A stretch of DNA of 64,000 bases. It comes from Parasphingorhabdus sp. Lineage in GTDB: Bacteria > Pseudomonadota > Alphaproteobacteria > Sphingomonadales > Sphingomonadaceae. Under the pieces are notes generated by a model. It ran no database searches and had not been told where the DNA came from. It saw nothing but the letters and a program-made list of their open reading frames with translations. The position numbers and the translations under genes are program-made. How positions within the stretch are numbered: position 1 is the stretch's first letter; the number at the start of each line of letters is the position of its first letter. Shown piece after piece: positions 28,149 through 37,417 of the stretch. The DNA is taken from positions 62,001 to 126,000 of the forward strand of contig JAUCYS010000010.1 of assembly GCA_030373505.1 (NCBI GenBank), read 5' to 3'.

Positions 28149-28796
28149 TCAGCGCTCGACCAGACCCTTTTGCTTCATCCGCCAGACCGCCAGTTCGATC
28201 CGGTCCTGGCCAAAAAACGGTTCGCCATCGAAGACCAGCGTGGGTACGCCCCAGTGGCCTGCCGCTTCGAGCGCCGCCTGATTGTCGGCGATCTCCGCAT
28301 CCAGTTCTTCCGGCTGCGCTTCCGCTTCTGCCTTCAGCTCGGCAAAATCCAGACCCGCCCGCTCGGCGGCCTTCGCCAGATGGTCGCCTTCGTTCCAGCC
28401 AGCGGTGCCGCCCCAGATCATCTGCGACACTTCATTGGCAAATTCGAGCCCCTTGCCGCGCCGCGAGGCCGCCTGCCCCATCCGGGTCAGGTCGAAAATA
28501 TAGGGCTGGTCTGCCGCGATCTTGCGGGTCGCGATATCCTGGACGATCGGATCGGGATTGGGCGGCGCCATCGGGATGCCCATATGCTGGGCCACGCGGA
28601 ACATGTCGCGAAAGGTGTAGCCGAGCCAGTTGGGATGGTTTTTCTCGAAGAAATCCGGCTCGCGGATGGCCAGCGGATATACGAAGCGCTGGTTGATTTT
28701 CAGGTCATATTGCTCTGTCAGCGCGACATAGCGCCGCGTTGCCAGATAGCTGTAGGGAGAGCGGAAGGACCAGTAGACGTCTGCAGATAATGTCAT
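28149..28796 (-). CDS. 2-hydroxychromene-2-carboxylate isomerase family protein (DsbA/GST-kappa fold)
   Basis: A 215-residue thioredoxin-fold protein with WSFRSPYSYLATRR at the N-terminus, where the first Ser of SPYSYL is the catalytic residue of HCCA isomerases and GST-kappa, and the cis-Pro motif GVPTLVFDGEPFFGQDR at the C-terminus. Family members use glutathione to isomerise naphthalene/PAH ring-cleavage products, but no aromatic-degradation genes are near, so a general glutathione-transferase role is equally likely. Divergent from the marR gene, about 80 bases apart. Confidence 0.85.
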   Translation of the reverse strand: MTLSADVYWSFRSPYSYLATRRYVALTEQYDLKINQRFVYPLAIREPDFFEKNHPNWLGYTFRDMFRVAQHMGIPMAPPNPDPIVQDIATRKIAADQPYIFDLTRMGQAASRRGKGLEFANEVSQMIWGGTAGWNEGDHLAKAAERAGLDFAELKAEAEAQPEELDAEIADNQAALEAAGHWGVPTLVFDGEPFFGQDRIELAVWRMKQKGLVER

Positions 28797-28876
28797 CCGT
28801 TTATCGTAACCGTGATTGCAATCTTCGCAAGCACATAGTGTTGTGATTAGTAAGCATTGCTATTATATCTCCACTT

Positions 28877-29326
28877 ATGAGCGAAGCTATCGGATTTCTG
28901 ATTCACGACACCGCGCGCCTGTTCCGCCGCGAGCTGAACGAGCGCATGCGGCACAGCGGCGTGACCGCGCTGCAATGGCGGCTGCTCGCCTATCTCGCGC
29001 GCAACGAGGGCACCAATCAGGTGAAGCTGGCGGAATTCCTGGAGGTTGAACCGATCACCCTGTCGCGGATGATCGACCGGCTCGCCGATGCAGGGATGCT
29101 CAGCCGCCGCCGCGATCCCGATGATCGCCGCGCCTGGCGTCTCTATCTCGAAGAACAATCGCTGCCGCTGATCGTCGAATTGCGGGCTGCTTCCGCGAAA
29201 CTTACCGAAGCCGCCCAAGAGGGGCTAACCACGGAAGAACGCGAGCAGCTGGCTTCTCTCGTCGAGCGGATGCGGCAGAACCTGTCGCGCAAGGCGTGCG
29301 ATGCAACACAGGAACAGGCAGCCTGA
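28877..29326 (+). CDS. MarR family transcriptional regulator
   Basis: A 149-residue winged-helix regulator. The helix-turn-helix is around VKLAEFLEVEPITLSRMIDRLADAGMLSRR with the wing DPDDRRAWRLYL, the MarR signature. Located six bases before a HlyD-family adaptor and an MFS exporter, it very probably represses this efflux operon and responds to a small aromatic ligand. The intergenic region to the divergent isomerase gene would hold its operator. Confidence 0.92.
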   Translation: MSEAIGFLIHDTARLFRRELNERMRHSGVTALQWRLLAYLARNEGTNQVKLAEFLEVEPITLSRMIDRLADAGMLSRRRDPDDRRAWRLYLEEQSLPLIVELRAASAKLTEAAQEGLTTEEREQLASLVERMRQNLSRKACDATQEQAA

Positions 29327-29331
29327 ACGCC

Positions 29332-30441
29332 ATGTTGAAATCCAAAGATATGCCCGAACCATATGATATGCCTGAAACTCTCGCGGAAGAGGAACAGGTT
29401 ATCCCCGGTGCCGACAATGCTGTCCCTGACAAGCCGAGGCGCCGCTGGGTTCGCTGGCTGGTCATGGCGATCGTGCCACTGGCGCTGATCGCGGTTGGCG
29501 GATATATGTGGCTGACCAGCGGGCAGAGCGTTTCGACCGACAATGCCTATGTCCAGCAGGACCAGGTTTCCGTGGCAGCCGAAGTCGGCGGCAGGATCAT
29601 CGAGGCCAATGTCAGCAGCGACGACATCGTCCAGAAGGGCGACATATTGTTCCGCATCGATCCGGAGCCTTATAAAATTGCTCTGGCCCAGGCCAATGCC
29701 GCGATTGCGGCTGCGGAAGTGCAGGTCCAGGCCCTGCGTACCACTGCCGCGGGCAGCGGTGTCGATATCTCCGCCGCTCGCGAGGATATTTCCTTTGCCC
29801 AGGCAACGTTCGAACGGCAACGCGCGCTGATGCAGCGTGGCTTTACCACCAAGGCCGATTTTGAAGCGGCCCAGCATGCGGTGGAACAGGCGCGGGAAAG
29901 ACTGCGCCAGGCCCAGGCCGATGCGGCCGAATCGCAAAGCCTTGCTGCCAATGCCCGCTCGATGCCGGGCGAGAATCCCGCCATCGCCGCAGCGAAAGTG
30001 CAGCGCGAACAGGCGCAGCTGAACCTGTCGCGCACCACCGTCCGCGCGCCGACGTCGGGGCGGGTCGCCCAGGCGGACCGCTTGCAGGTCGGACAGATGA
30101 TGGTCAGCGGCCTCCCTGCCCTCACCATCGTTGCTGACGAGAAGAGCTGGGTGGAAGCCAATTTCAAGGAAACCGATCTGGCGCATATGGAAGTCGGCCA
30201 GCGCGCGGAACTGACCTTTGATGCCTATCCGGATATCAAGCTGAAGGGCCATGTCGAGAGTATCGGTGCCGGGACCGGCAGCGAATTTTCGGTACTACCG
30301 GCGCAGAATGCCACCGGCAACTGGGTCAAGGTGACCCAGCGCGTTCCGGTCCGGATCGCGATTGACGAGAAATCGCCGCGGCCGCTGATCGCCGGGCTTT
30401 CCTCCGAAGTGACCGTAGATATTCGTTCCAAGGGCCGATAA
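29332..30441 (+). CDS. HlyD/EmrA family efflux adaptor
   Basis: Periplasmic adaptor of a tripartite multidrug exporter, 369 residues. One N-terminal membrane helix (about 35-57, WLVMAIVPLALIAVGGYMWL), then a barrel-sandwich lipoyl half, a long alpha-hairpin (ARERLRQAQADAAESQSLA region), and a second half starting with LSRTTVRAPTSGRVA. The frame upstream overlaps marR; I start at the ATG six bases after its stop. The stop and the next start overlap as TAATG. Partner of the DHA2 MFS permease. Confidence 0.92.
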   Translation: MLKSKDMPEPYDMPETLAEEEQVIPGADNAVPDKPRRRWVRWLVMAIVPLALIAVGGYMWLTSGQSVSTDNAYVQQDQVSVAAEVGGRIIEANVSSDDIVQKGDILFRIDPEPYKIALAQANAAIAAAEVQVQALRTTAAGSGVDISAAREDISFAQATFERQRALMQRGFTTKADFEAAQHAVEQARERLRQAQADAAESQSLAANARSMPGENPAIAAAKVQREQAQLNLSRTTVRAPTSGRVAQADRLQVGQMMVSGLPALTIVADEKSWVEANFKETDLAHMEVGQRAELTFDAYPDIKLKGHVESIGAGTGSEFSVLPAQNATGNWVKVTQRVPVRIAIDEKSPRPLIAGLSSEVTVDIRSKGR

Positions 30442-31994
30442 TGGCAACCGCTGCAGCCGTCGCGGGAGCCACACCACAGGCCGATATCACGCCGTTGCGG
30501 CGCGCGCTGCTGACCGTCGCGGTGATGGGCGCATCGGTGATCCAGATTCTGGACTCGACGATCGCCAATGTCGCGCTCCCGCATATGCAGACCAGTCTCG
30601 GCGCATCGCTCGACACCGTGACCTGGGTCCTGACCAGCTATATCATCGCCTCCGCCATCGCCATGCCGATCACCGGCTGGCTGGCCGACCGGATTGGCGG
30701 GCGTCAACTGTTCCTGATTTCGGTCAGCGGCTTTGTCCTCGCCTCGATGCTCTGCGGACTGGCGACGAATCTGGAGGAAATGGTCGCCTTTCGCGTGATG
30801 CAGGGGATCAGCGGCGCCTTCATTGCGCCGCTGGCGCAGACGGTGATGCTCGATATCAACCCGCCAGAGCGTCATGCCAAGGCGATGGCGATATGGGGTA
30901 TGGGGATCATGGTGGGGCCGATCATGGGCCCGATTATCGGCGGCTGGCTGACCGAAAGTTACAGCTGGCGCTGGTGCTTCTATGTCAATGTGCCGATCGG
31001 GATTGCGACCATTTCGGCGCTGTGGGCGCTGCTTCCGCACAAGCCGATCTTCCGCCGAAAATTTGACCATCTCGGATTCTGGGCGCTCGCCGTCGGACTT
31101 GGCAGCCTGCAGCTGATGCTCGATCGCGGCACCCAGCTGGACTGGTTCGACAGCTGGGAAATCCGGATTGAAACGGCGATCGCCATCGCGGCTTTCTGGG
31201 TCTTTGCCGTGCAGATGGCCAGCGCGAGAAACGCGCTGTTTGCAAGAGAAATGCTGACCAACCGGAGCTTCGCCACCAGCCTGTTCTTCATGATCGTCAT
31301 CGGTACCGTGATGTTCGCAAATATGGCGCTGTTGCCGCCGATGATGCAGAATCTCTATGGCTATCCGGTGATCGATACCGGGCTGCTGCTGGCCCCGCGC
31401 GGCGTCGGCATCCTGTTCAGCATGGCGGTGGCCGGGCGCCTGGTCGGCAAGGTCGATGCGCGGCTGCTGGTCGGAACGGGATTTTCGATCGCGGCCTTTT
31501 CCATGTGGCAGATGAGCCAGTGGTCGATGGAGATGGACTGGCGGCCCTTTGCGATCAGCGGCCTGGTCCAGGGGCTGGGCATGGGCCTGGTCTTCATCCC
31601 GCTCAACACGCTGGCCTTTGCATCCTTGCCGGCGAGCATGCGCACCGATGGCGCCAGCCTGCTCAACCTGTTTCGCAGCGTCGGCGCCTCGGTCGGCATC
31701 TCGATCGCGTCTGCGCTCCTCGGCCAGAATATCCAGACCAGCCACAGCGATCTGGCGTCCCATATCACCGGATCGACGATCAACAATATCGACGCCAGCA
31801 CCGCCGACCGGTTCCAGGGTCTGGGCGACCAGGCGCTGATGTTTGCAGACGCGATGGTCAACAAACAGGCGGCGATGATCGCCTATCTTGATGATTACTG
31901 GGCGATGATGTGGGTCACGCTGGCGGTGATCCCGCTGGTATTTCTGTTGCAGAAACCCAAGCCGGGAGCCACCGCCGGACCGTTGATGGAGTGA
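30441..31994 (+). CDS. DHA2 family MFS multidrug exporter (EmrB-like)
   Basis: A 517-residue proton-driven exporter with 14 predicted membrane helices. Motif A is GWLADRIGGRQLF; motif C-like GIMVGPIMGPIIGGWL in helix 5; the N-terminal VIQILDSTIANVALPHM segment is diagnostic of the DHA2/EmrB group. Coupled by one-base overlap to the HlyD adaptor; an outer-membrane TolC partner is not in this operon. Confidence 0.94.
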   Translation: MATAAAVAGATPQADITPLRRALLTVAVMGASVIQILDSTIANVALPHMQTSLGASLDTVTWVLTSYIIASAIAMPITGWLADRIGGRQLFLISVSGFVLASMLCGLATNLEEMVAFRVMQGISGAFIAPLAQTVMLDINPPERHAKAMAIWGMGIMVGPIMGPIIGGWLTESYSWRWCFYVNVPIGIATISALWALLPHKPIFRRKFDHLGFWALAVGLGSLQLMLDRGTQLDWFDSWEIRIETAIAIAAFWVFAVQMASARNALFAREMLTNRSFATSLFFMIVIGTVMFANMALLPPMMQNLYGYPVIDTGLLLAPRGVGILFSMAVAGRLVGKVDARLLVGTGFSIAAFSMWQMSQWSMEMDWRPFAISGLVQGLGMGLVFIPLNTLAFASLPASMRTDGASLLNLFRSVGASVGISIASALLGQNIQTSHSDLASHITGSTINNIDASTADRFQGLGDQALMFADAMVNKQAAMIAYLDDYWAMMWVTLAVIPLVFLLQKPKPGATAGPLME

Positions 31995-33020
31995 CTAGCC
32001 CTTCTTGAGGTGCTTGCGGCCCAGCAATTCGGCGATCTGCACGGCATTGAGCGCTGCGCCCTTGCGCAGATTGTCGCTGACGCACCAGATGTTCAGGCCG
32101 TTTTCGACCGTCGGATCCTCGCGCACGCGGCTGATGAAGGTGGCGCCGTCGCCGACGCATTCGACCGGCGTGACATAGCCTTCGTCCTCGCGCTTATCGA
32201 CCAGCATGACTCCGGGCGCGTCGCGCAGGATTTTCTGGGCATCCTCGGCGGACAGCTCGTTCTCGAACTCGATATTGATCGATTCGCTGTGGCCGACAAA
32301 GACCGGCACGCGCACACAGGTCGCGGTCAGCTTGATCTTGGAATCGAGGATTTTCTTGGTCTCGACGACCATTTTCCACTCTTCCTTGGTCGAACCGTCA
32401 TCGAGAAACACGTCGATATGCGGGATCACGTTGAAGGCGATCTGCTTGGTGAAGACGTGGTTTTCCTTTGGGTCGCCGACGAATATGGCGCGCGACTGTT
32501 CGAACAGCTCGTCCATGCCGCCCTTGCCCGCGCCGGACACCGACTGGTAGGTGGAGACCACGACGCGCTTGATCGTGGCGGCATCGTGCAGCGGTTTCAG
32601 CGCGACGACCATCTGGGCGGTGGAGCAGTTGGGATTGGCGATGATATTGCGTTTCTTGTAGCCGTCGATGGCTTCCGGATTCACTTCCGGCACGATCAGC
32701 GGCACATCCGGATCCATACGGTAAAGCGAGCTGTTGTCGATCACCACGCAGCCAGCGGCAGCGGCCTTGGGCGCATATTCCCTGGTGGCGGCAGAACCGG
32801 CAGCGAACAGGGCGATATCCCATCCGGAAAAATCGAAATGTTCGATATTCTGGACCTTGAGCATCTTGCCGGTATCGCCAATTTCGACTTCGCTGCCTTG
32901 CGACCGCGAAGAGGCGACCGCAGCCAGCTCGTCATAGGGAAATTCGCGCTCGACCAAGACATTGAGCATTTCACGCCCGACATTACCCGTGGCGCCGACA
33001 ACTGCAACTTTGTAACCCAT
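31995..33020 (-). CDS. asd: Aspartate-semialdehyde dehydrogenase Asd
   Basis: Reduces beta-aspartyl phosphate to aspartate semialdehyde for lysine/diaminopimelate, threonine and methionine synthesis. The 341-residue protein has the NADP loop VGATGNVGREML, the catalytic cysteine in NPNCSTAQMV, and the substrate-binding VVSTYQSVSGAGK and FVGHSESI segments. The product also feeds carboxyspermidine dehydrogenase at 4.4 kb, and dapF at 39 kb is further down the lysine branch. Convergent with the MFS gene, with adjoining stops. Confidence 0.96.
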   Translation of the reverse strand: MGYKVAVVGATGNVGREMLNVLVEREFPYDELAAVASSRSQGSEVEIGDTGKMLKVQNIEHFDFSGWDIALFAAGSAATREYAPKAAAAGCVVIDNSSLYRMDPDVPLIVPEVNPEAIDGYKKRNIIANPNCSTAQMVVALKPLHDAATIKRVVVSTYQSVSGAGKGGMDELFEQSRAIFVGDPKENHVFTKQIAFNVIPHIDVFLDDGSTKEEWKMVVETKKILDSKIKLTATCVRVPVFVGHSESINIEFENELSAEDAQKILRDAPGVMLVDKREDEGYVTPVECVGDGATFISRVREDPTVENGLNIWCVSDNLRKGAALNAVQIAELLGRKHLKKG

Positions 33021-33044
33021 GAAACTTTTCCTGTGCCTGATATG

Positions 33045-33079
33045 AAAACAGCCGGTTTTCCTGTGGGGAGAACCGGCTG
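33045..33079 (-). terminator. Terminator of the ffh-rplS operon
   Basis: On the minus strand CAGCCGGTT (33079-33071) pairs with AACCGGCTG (33057-33049), followed by TTTT. It lies about 25 bases after the rplS stop and before the asd start. Confidence 0.85.
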
Positions 33080-33103
33080 CGTGAAACTGTTATGAAGCGT
33101 TTT

Positions 33104-33493
33104 TTACTTTGCTTCTGTGCCCTTCGCTGGCTGGTTCAAGCGGCGTTCCGCAATACGGGCCCGTTTACCAGTGCGGCCGCGCAGATAGTAGAGCTTCGCA
33201 CGACGCACGATACCACGGCGAACCACGGTAATGCTTTCAATATTCGGGGAGTAGAGCGGGAATACGCGCTCAACGCCTTCGCCGAACGACATTTTGCGTA
33301 CGGTGAAGTTGGAGCCCATGCCGCGATTGGTACGAGCGATGCACACGCCTTCGAAATTCTGGGTACGAACGCGTTCGCCTTCGACGACGCGGACGCCGAC
33401 GCGCAGCGTATCGCCAGCGCGAAATGCGGGTATTTCCTTGGAAGCGATAAATGCGTCTACCGCTTCTTTTTCCAATGTCTGAATCAGGTTCAT
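33104..33493 (-). CDS. rplS: 50S ribosomal protein L19
   Basis: A 129-residue L19 with [31 protein letters not shown] in family order and [31 protein letters not shown] downstream. Located at the 30S/50S interface in the ribosome. Last gene of the ffh-rpsP-rimM-trmD-rplS operon, three bases after trmD. Confidence 0.97.
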   Translation of the reverse strand: MNLIQTLEKEAVDAFIASKEIPAFRAGDTLRVGVRVVEGERVRTQNFEGVCIARTNRGMGSNFTVRKMSFGEGVERVFPLYSPNIESITVVRRGIVRRAKLYYLRGRTGKRARIAERRLNQPAKGTEAK

Positions 33494-33496
33494 GAC

Positions 33497-34387
33497 CTAT
33501 TCCTTATCTTTATCTTTTTCCTGCGCACCAGAGGGCGACTGATCCGGAGTGTCCCTGTGACGCTCCCATAAATCCGGCCGCCTTAGCCGTGTATCTTCCT
33601 CTGCCCTTTGTTTCCGCCAGGCAGCTATTTTCGCATGATCCCCCGATCGCAAGACTTCAGGGATGATGCGCCCTTCCCATATTTGAGGTCGGGTATATTG
33701 CGGATATTCCAGAATAACGTTCTCGAAACTCTCGTCATCTCCGCTAGAAGACGCGCCCATTACCCCGGGAAGCAGCCGAATGCAAGCGTCTAAAAGCACC
33801 ATCGCGCCCATTTCTCCACCGGACAGGATATAGTCGCCGATCGACACTTCTTCGATGGCGCGGGCCTCGAACAGGCGCTCGTCGAAACCCTCGAAGCGGC
33901 CGCAGATGATGGTGACGCCGGGACCGGACGCGATTTCGCGGACGCGGGCCTGGGTCAGCGGTTTGCCGCGCGGGGTCATGGCGAGAATCGGGGCAGAAGC
34001 TGGGGGACGGTCCGTTAGTGGTGAGCCTGTCGAACCACGCTTCTCGGACGCGAGGCGCCCTTCGACAAGCTCAGGGCTAACGGAAGGCCCACCCAGTCCT
34101 TCGACAGGCTCAGGACGAACGGCGTTCCGTGCTGCCACATATTTGTCCATCCGCGTCACCGCATGGTCCACCGCTGCGGCCATGATATCGGCGCGCAGCA
34201 CCATGCCGGCCCCGCCGCCCGCCGGCGTGTCGTCGACACTGCGGTGCCTGTCGGTCGCAAAATCGCGCGGGTTGATGGTATCGCAGGTCCATTTGCCCTC
34301 CGAGAGCGCCCTGCCCGCCAGCGATGTCCCGAGCGGTCCGGGGAACATCTCCGGGTAAAGCGTAATGATCTGGGTACTAAAGGTCAT
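33497..34387 (-). CDS. trmD: tRNA (guanine37-N1)-methyltransferase TrmD with in-frame repeat insertion
   Basis: SPOUT methyltransferase making m1G37, which prevents frameshifting. Core motifs are present: [11 protein letters not shown]-type N-terminus, [14 protein letters not shown] (50-65), [12 protein letters not shown] (161-172), [12 protein letters not shown] (181-192) and LLPGVMG. At 296 residues it is longer than the usual 230-250. The excess is mainly a segment at about 84-132, between the VDHAVTRMD helix and [11 protein letters not shown], that contains VRPEPVEG and SPELVEG, the translations of REP-type palindromes (DNA 34011-34122). The reading frame and all catalytic motifs are kept. 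The start ATG overlaps the upstream membrane-protein stop (ATGA); a longer frame to 34783 is an artefact. Confidence 0.94.
   Translation of the reverse strand: MTFSTQIITLYPEMFPGPLGTSLAGRALSEGKWTCDTINPRDFATDRHRSVDDTPAGGGAGMVLRADIMAAAVDHAVTRMDKYVAARNAVRPEPVEGLGGPSVSPELVEGRLASEKRGSTGSPLTDRPPASAPILAMTPRGKPLTQARVREIASGPGVTIICGRFEGFDERLFEARAIEEVSIGDYILSGGEMGAMVLLDACIRLLPGVMGASSSGDDESFENVILEYPQYTRPQIWEGRIIPEVLRSGDHAKIAAWRKQRAEEDTRLRRPDLWERHRDTPDQSPSGAQEKDKDKE
34011..34122. repeat. REP-type palindromic repeat cluster inside trmD
   Basis: Three half-sites: TCCGTTAGTGGTGAGCCTGT (34011 on), CCCTTCGACAAGCTCAGGG (34058 on) and TCCTTCGACAGGCTCAGGAC (34097 on). The second and third are in the same orientation and the first is inverted. 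The same half-site sequence occurs in inverted pairs at 48335-48428 and 62579-62648. Confidence 0.88.
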
Positions 34388-34698
34388 CTGGTTCGGCGCC
34401 AGTTTATCCATAATATTGCAGTGGTCATGCCGACGAAGAAACTGCCGAACAGGCCGACGGCAGCGCCGATGGACATCGACAGGATGCCGCCGCTGCTGCA
34501 GATTTCGGCATCGACGCAATGATCGGACTGAATCCACCAGAGGCTGAACAGCCAGTAGAGGACAAACAGCGCCGGGACGGGAAGGCTCGCCAGGAAGGGC
34601 AGCCAGGCGAGATTTGTGTCGGGGTTCCGCCGTTTGGCGATCTCGATGATCGCAATCGTCAGGCCTGCGATGACCAGGATGGTCAGGATGAGCATCAT
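34384..34698 (-). CDS. Small membrane protein between rimM and trmD
   Basis: A 104-residue protein with three hydrophobic segments (about residues 2-20, 32-53 and 74-97) and a short KRRNPDTN loop after the first. Family not recognised; it resembles small DUF805-like or 'PLD-nuclease N-terminal'-like membrane proteins only in general character. Overlapping start and stop with rimM (ATGA) and trmD (ATGA) show it is translated as part of the ribosome-maturation operon. The frame is closed tightly on both sides, so I consider it real. Confidence 0.75.
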   Translation of the reverse strand: MMLILTILVIAGLTIAIIEIAKRRNPDTNLAWLPFLASLPVPALFVLYWLFSLWWIQSDHCVDAEICSSGGILSMSIGAAVGLFGSFFVGMTTAILWINWRRTR

Positions 34699-35186
34699 TG
34701 CGGTTCGACGAAATCCGCCAGCACGATCGCCGGATCGTCCCGCATGTCGATCGCCTTGACCGGCACCATGAATTTCTTGCCATTGGCGCGTTCGATCTCG
34801 ATCACATCGCCGGCGCCGAATTCGTAGATGGCGAAAATCTTGCCCAGCTCCTCGCCGGCATCGGAGACGCAGCGCAGGCCGATGATATCGATATGGTAGA
34901 ATTCGTCCTCGTCCAGTTCCGGCAGGGCGGCGCGCGCGACGGTGAGTTCGGTGCCGCGAGCGGCTTCGGCGCCGTTGCGGTCGGTGATCTCGGCGATCCG
35001 GGCGATTGCGCCCATCTTGTGCGGCTTGACCGATTTCAGGGTGAGAGCACCGGCGTTGAACGTCTTGTGCGCCTTGAGACTGTCAAGGCTGTCGCAGAAC
35101 AGCTTGAGCCGGACTTCCCCGGTCACCCCGTGCGCGCCAATGATGACGGCAAGGGGGACGGGTTTGTCCGGGTCAATCTTGTCCAA
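34695..35186 (-). CDS. rimM: Ribosome maturation factor RimM
   Basis: Assembly factor for the head of the 30S subunit, binding S19. The 163-residue protein has the RimM N-terminal domain opening with [19 protein letters not shown] and the C-terminal PRC-barrel with [13 protein letters not shown] and [13 protein letters not shown]. It lies four bases after rpsP and overlaps the downstream membrane-protein gene by four bases. Confidence 0.96.
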   Translation of the reverse strand: MDKIDPDKPVPLAVIIGAHGVTGEVRLKLFCDSLDSLKAHKTFNAGALTLKSVKPHKMGAIARIAEITDRNGAEAARGTELTVARAALPELDEDEFYHIDIIGLRCVSDAGEELGKIFAIYEFGAGDVIEIERANGKKFMVPVKAIDMRDDPAIVLADFVEPQ

Positions 35187-35189
35187 GGA

Positions 35190-35663
35190 TTAGCCCTCGG
35201 ACTTTTCTTCAGCAGCAGCTTCTTCAGCGGCTGGCGCTTCTTCTGCTGGTGTTTCGGCTGTGGCTTCTTCCGCCGGTGCTTCTTCGGCCGGAGCTGCAGC
35301 AGCTTCCTTGGCGGCTTCTTCAGCGGCTGCGGCTTTTTCCGCTTTCTCTTCCAGACGCTCGGTCGCTTTTTCGCCCGGCTTGCCCTTGTTCGGGTTGTTG
35401 CGCGCTTCGCGCTTCAGCAGGCCGGCGGCATCGAGAAAACGGGCGACGCGGTCGGATGGCTTGGCGCCATTTTCGAGCCAATGTTTGGCCCGTTCGCTGT
35501 CGAGCACCACGCGCTTTTCGTCATCCTTGGCGAGCAGCGGGTTATAGCTGCCGATGCGCTCGATGAACTTGCCGTCACGCGGTGCACGGACGTCGGCGAC
35601 GACGATCTTGTAATAAGGGCGCTTCTTGGAACCGCCGCGGGACATTCTGATTGCTACTGCCAT
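35190..35663 (-). CDS. rpsP: 30S ribosomal protein S16 with long acidic tail
   Basis: The first 85 or so residues are a standard S16: [20 protein letters not shown], then [12 protein letters not shown] and [15 protein letters not shown]. The rest, to residue 157, is an Ala/Glu-rich tail (for example [20 protein letters not shown]) about as long as the core. Such tails occur on alphaproteobacterial S16 proteins, but this is a long one. Binds 16S rRNA; second gene of the operon, 44 bases after ffh. Confidence 0.96.
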   Translation of the reverse strand: MAVAIRMSRGGSKKRPYYKIVVADVRAPRDGKFIERIGSYNPLLAKDDEKRVVLDSERAKHWLENGAKPSDRVARFLDAAGLLKREARNNPNKGKPGEKATERLEEKAEKAAAAEEAAKEAAAAPAEEAPAEEATAETPAEEAPAAEEAAAEEKSEG

Positions 35664-35707
35664 TGTAATAAACCTTTCTAAAGATACGTAAATTCAAACT
35701 GTTGTGA

Positions 35708-37168
35708 TTATTTCTTCTTGTTCAATAAATTTGCCAGATCAGGGGGAAGCCCGCCTGAAGACATATCGGGGAGCCCCGGCATGCCGGACATGCCGCCGCT
35801 CTGGCCGCCCATTCCGGCACCAGCCGCTCCACCGCCGCCAAACATCGACATCAGGCCCTTGATGCTGCCCATCTTCTTGATGCGCTTCATAGCCTTGGCC
35901 ATTTCCTGATGCATCTTGAGCAGCTTGTTGACGTCCTGAACGGTCGTACCGGAGCCGATCGCCACCCGCCGCTTGCGCTTGGCGTTGAGCAGACCGGGCC
36001 TTACCCGCTCTTCCTTGGTCATCGACCCGATGATCGCGTCCATGCGGACCAGGACTTTTTCATCCATCGCGCCGCCGGCCATGGCCTGCTTGGCCTTTTT
36101 CATGCCCGGCATCATCGAGGCGAGCGCACCGAGGCCGCCCATCTGGGTCATCTGCCGCAGCTGGGCGCGCAGATCGTTGAGATCGAACTGCCCCTTGAGC
36201 ATCTTTTCGGCGAGCGCTTCGGATTCTTCCTTGTCGACGACCTGAGCGGCCTTTTCGACCAGGCTGACAACATCGCCCATGCCCAATATTCGGCCGGCAA
36301 CGCGTTCCGGGTGAAATTCCTCCAGCGCATCGATCTTTTCGCCAACGCCGACAAACTTGATCGGCTTGCCGGTGACCGCGCGCATCGACAGGGCGGCACC
36401 ACCGCGGGCATCGCCGTCCATCCGGGTCAGGACGACGCCGGTCAGATCGACCTGGTCCGAGAAATTCTGAGCGACATTGACCGCGTCCTGACCGGTCAGC
36501 GAATCGACCACCAGCAAGATTTCCTGCGGCTTCGAGATATCGGCAACCGCCTTCATCTCGTCCATCAGCTGCTGGTCGACGTGGAGCCGGCCAGCGGTAT
36601 CCAGCAGCAGCACGTCAAAGCCCTGCAATTTTGCGGCCTGAAGCGCGCGCTTGGCAATCTCGACCGGCTGCTGCCCGGCGACAATCGGCAGGGTGGCGGC
36701 GTTTATCTGCTCACCCAATACGGCCAATTGTTCCTGGGCGGCGGGACGATTGACGTCGAGCGAGGCCATCATGACCTTCTTGTTGTCCTTGTCCTTCAGC
36801 CGCTTCGCAATTTTCGCCGTGGTGGTTGTTTTGCCTGAGCCCTGCAGACCGACCATCATGATGATGGCGGGAGGCGCAACCGACAGTTCGAGTGCGCTGA
36901 CTTCCGAGCCGAGCATTTCGGCGAGACCGTCATTGACGATCTTGACCACTTGCTGGCCCGGGGTGACGGACTTGAGAACCGACTGACCGACGGCCTTTTC
37001 GGTTACCTTTTCAACGAAATCCTTGACCACCGGCAGCGCAACATCGGCTTCGAGCAGGGCGATCCGCACTTCGCGCATCGCGCCGCGCACATCTTCTTCC
37101 CGCAGCGCGCCGCGTCCACGCAGCTTGTCAAAAACTCCGCCAAGGCGGTCGCTCAACTTATCAAACAT
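35708..37168 (-). CDS. ffh: Signal recognition particle protein Ffh
   Basis: SRP GTPase that recognises signal peptides on nascent chains and delivers them to FtsY (also in this window at 41.2 kb). The 486-residue protein has the N domain, the GTPase motifs GLQGSGKTTTTAKIA, DVNRPAAQEQL, LLDTAGRLHVD, TRMDGDARGGA, and a Met-rich M domain with IIGSMTKEERVRP and RVAIGSGTTVQDVNKLL, ending in a Gly/Met-rich tail. First gene of its operon. Confidence 0.97.
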   Translation of the reverse strand: MFDKLSDRLGGVFDKLRGRGALREEDVRGAMREVRIALLEADVALPVVKDFVEKVTEKAVGQSVLKSVTPGQQVVKIVNDGLAEMLGSEVSALELSVAPPAIIMMVGLQGSGKTTTTAKIAKRLKDKDNKKVMMASLDVNRPAAQEQLAVLGEQINAATLPIVAGQQPVEIAKRALQAAKLQGFDVLLLDTAGRLHVDQQLMDEMKAVADISKPQEILLVVDSLTGQDAVNVAQNFSDQVDLTGVVLTRMDGDARGGAALSMRAVTGKPIKFVGVGEKIDALEEFHPERVAGRILGMGDVVSLVEKAAQVVDKEESEALAEKMLKGQFDLNDLRAQLRQMTQMGGLGALASMMPGMKKAKQAMAGGAMDEKVLVRMDAIIGSMTKEERVRPGLLNAKRKRRVAIGSGTTVQDVNKLLKMHQEMAKAMKRIKKMGSIKGLMSMFGGGGAAGAGMGGQSGGMSGMPGLPDMSSGGLPPDLANLLNKKK

Positions 37169-37417
37169 GTTCCCGCCTTTCCTTCCTCAAACGACCCGAA
37201 ATCGGGCCAACGCAAAAAGCGCCGGTGGGCGAAACCTCGCTGACCGACGTGTGAGTTTTTCGAACTCTAAACTGAATTGGCAACAGACATTGCCGATTTG
37301 AGGCGCTGTTAGTGCAGTTCCGGGGATTTCGCAAGCACGGAATTTTTCGGATATGAACGGATGTTAACCAGAAATTGAGAACTGTTCGGCAAAAGCCTCG
37401 CGATAACAATTGGAAAA

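Noticed and set aside
30225-31763. 512-codon open frame on the minus strand
   Set aside because: Antisense to the MFS exporter, very rich in His, Arg and Gln, with no signal of coding; the exporter frame has full family motifs.
33497-34783. 428-codon version of TrmD
   Set aside because: The extra N-terminus lies across the small membrane gene and reads as His/Arg-rich noise; the ATGA overlap at 34384-34387 gives the family start.
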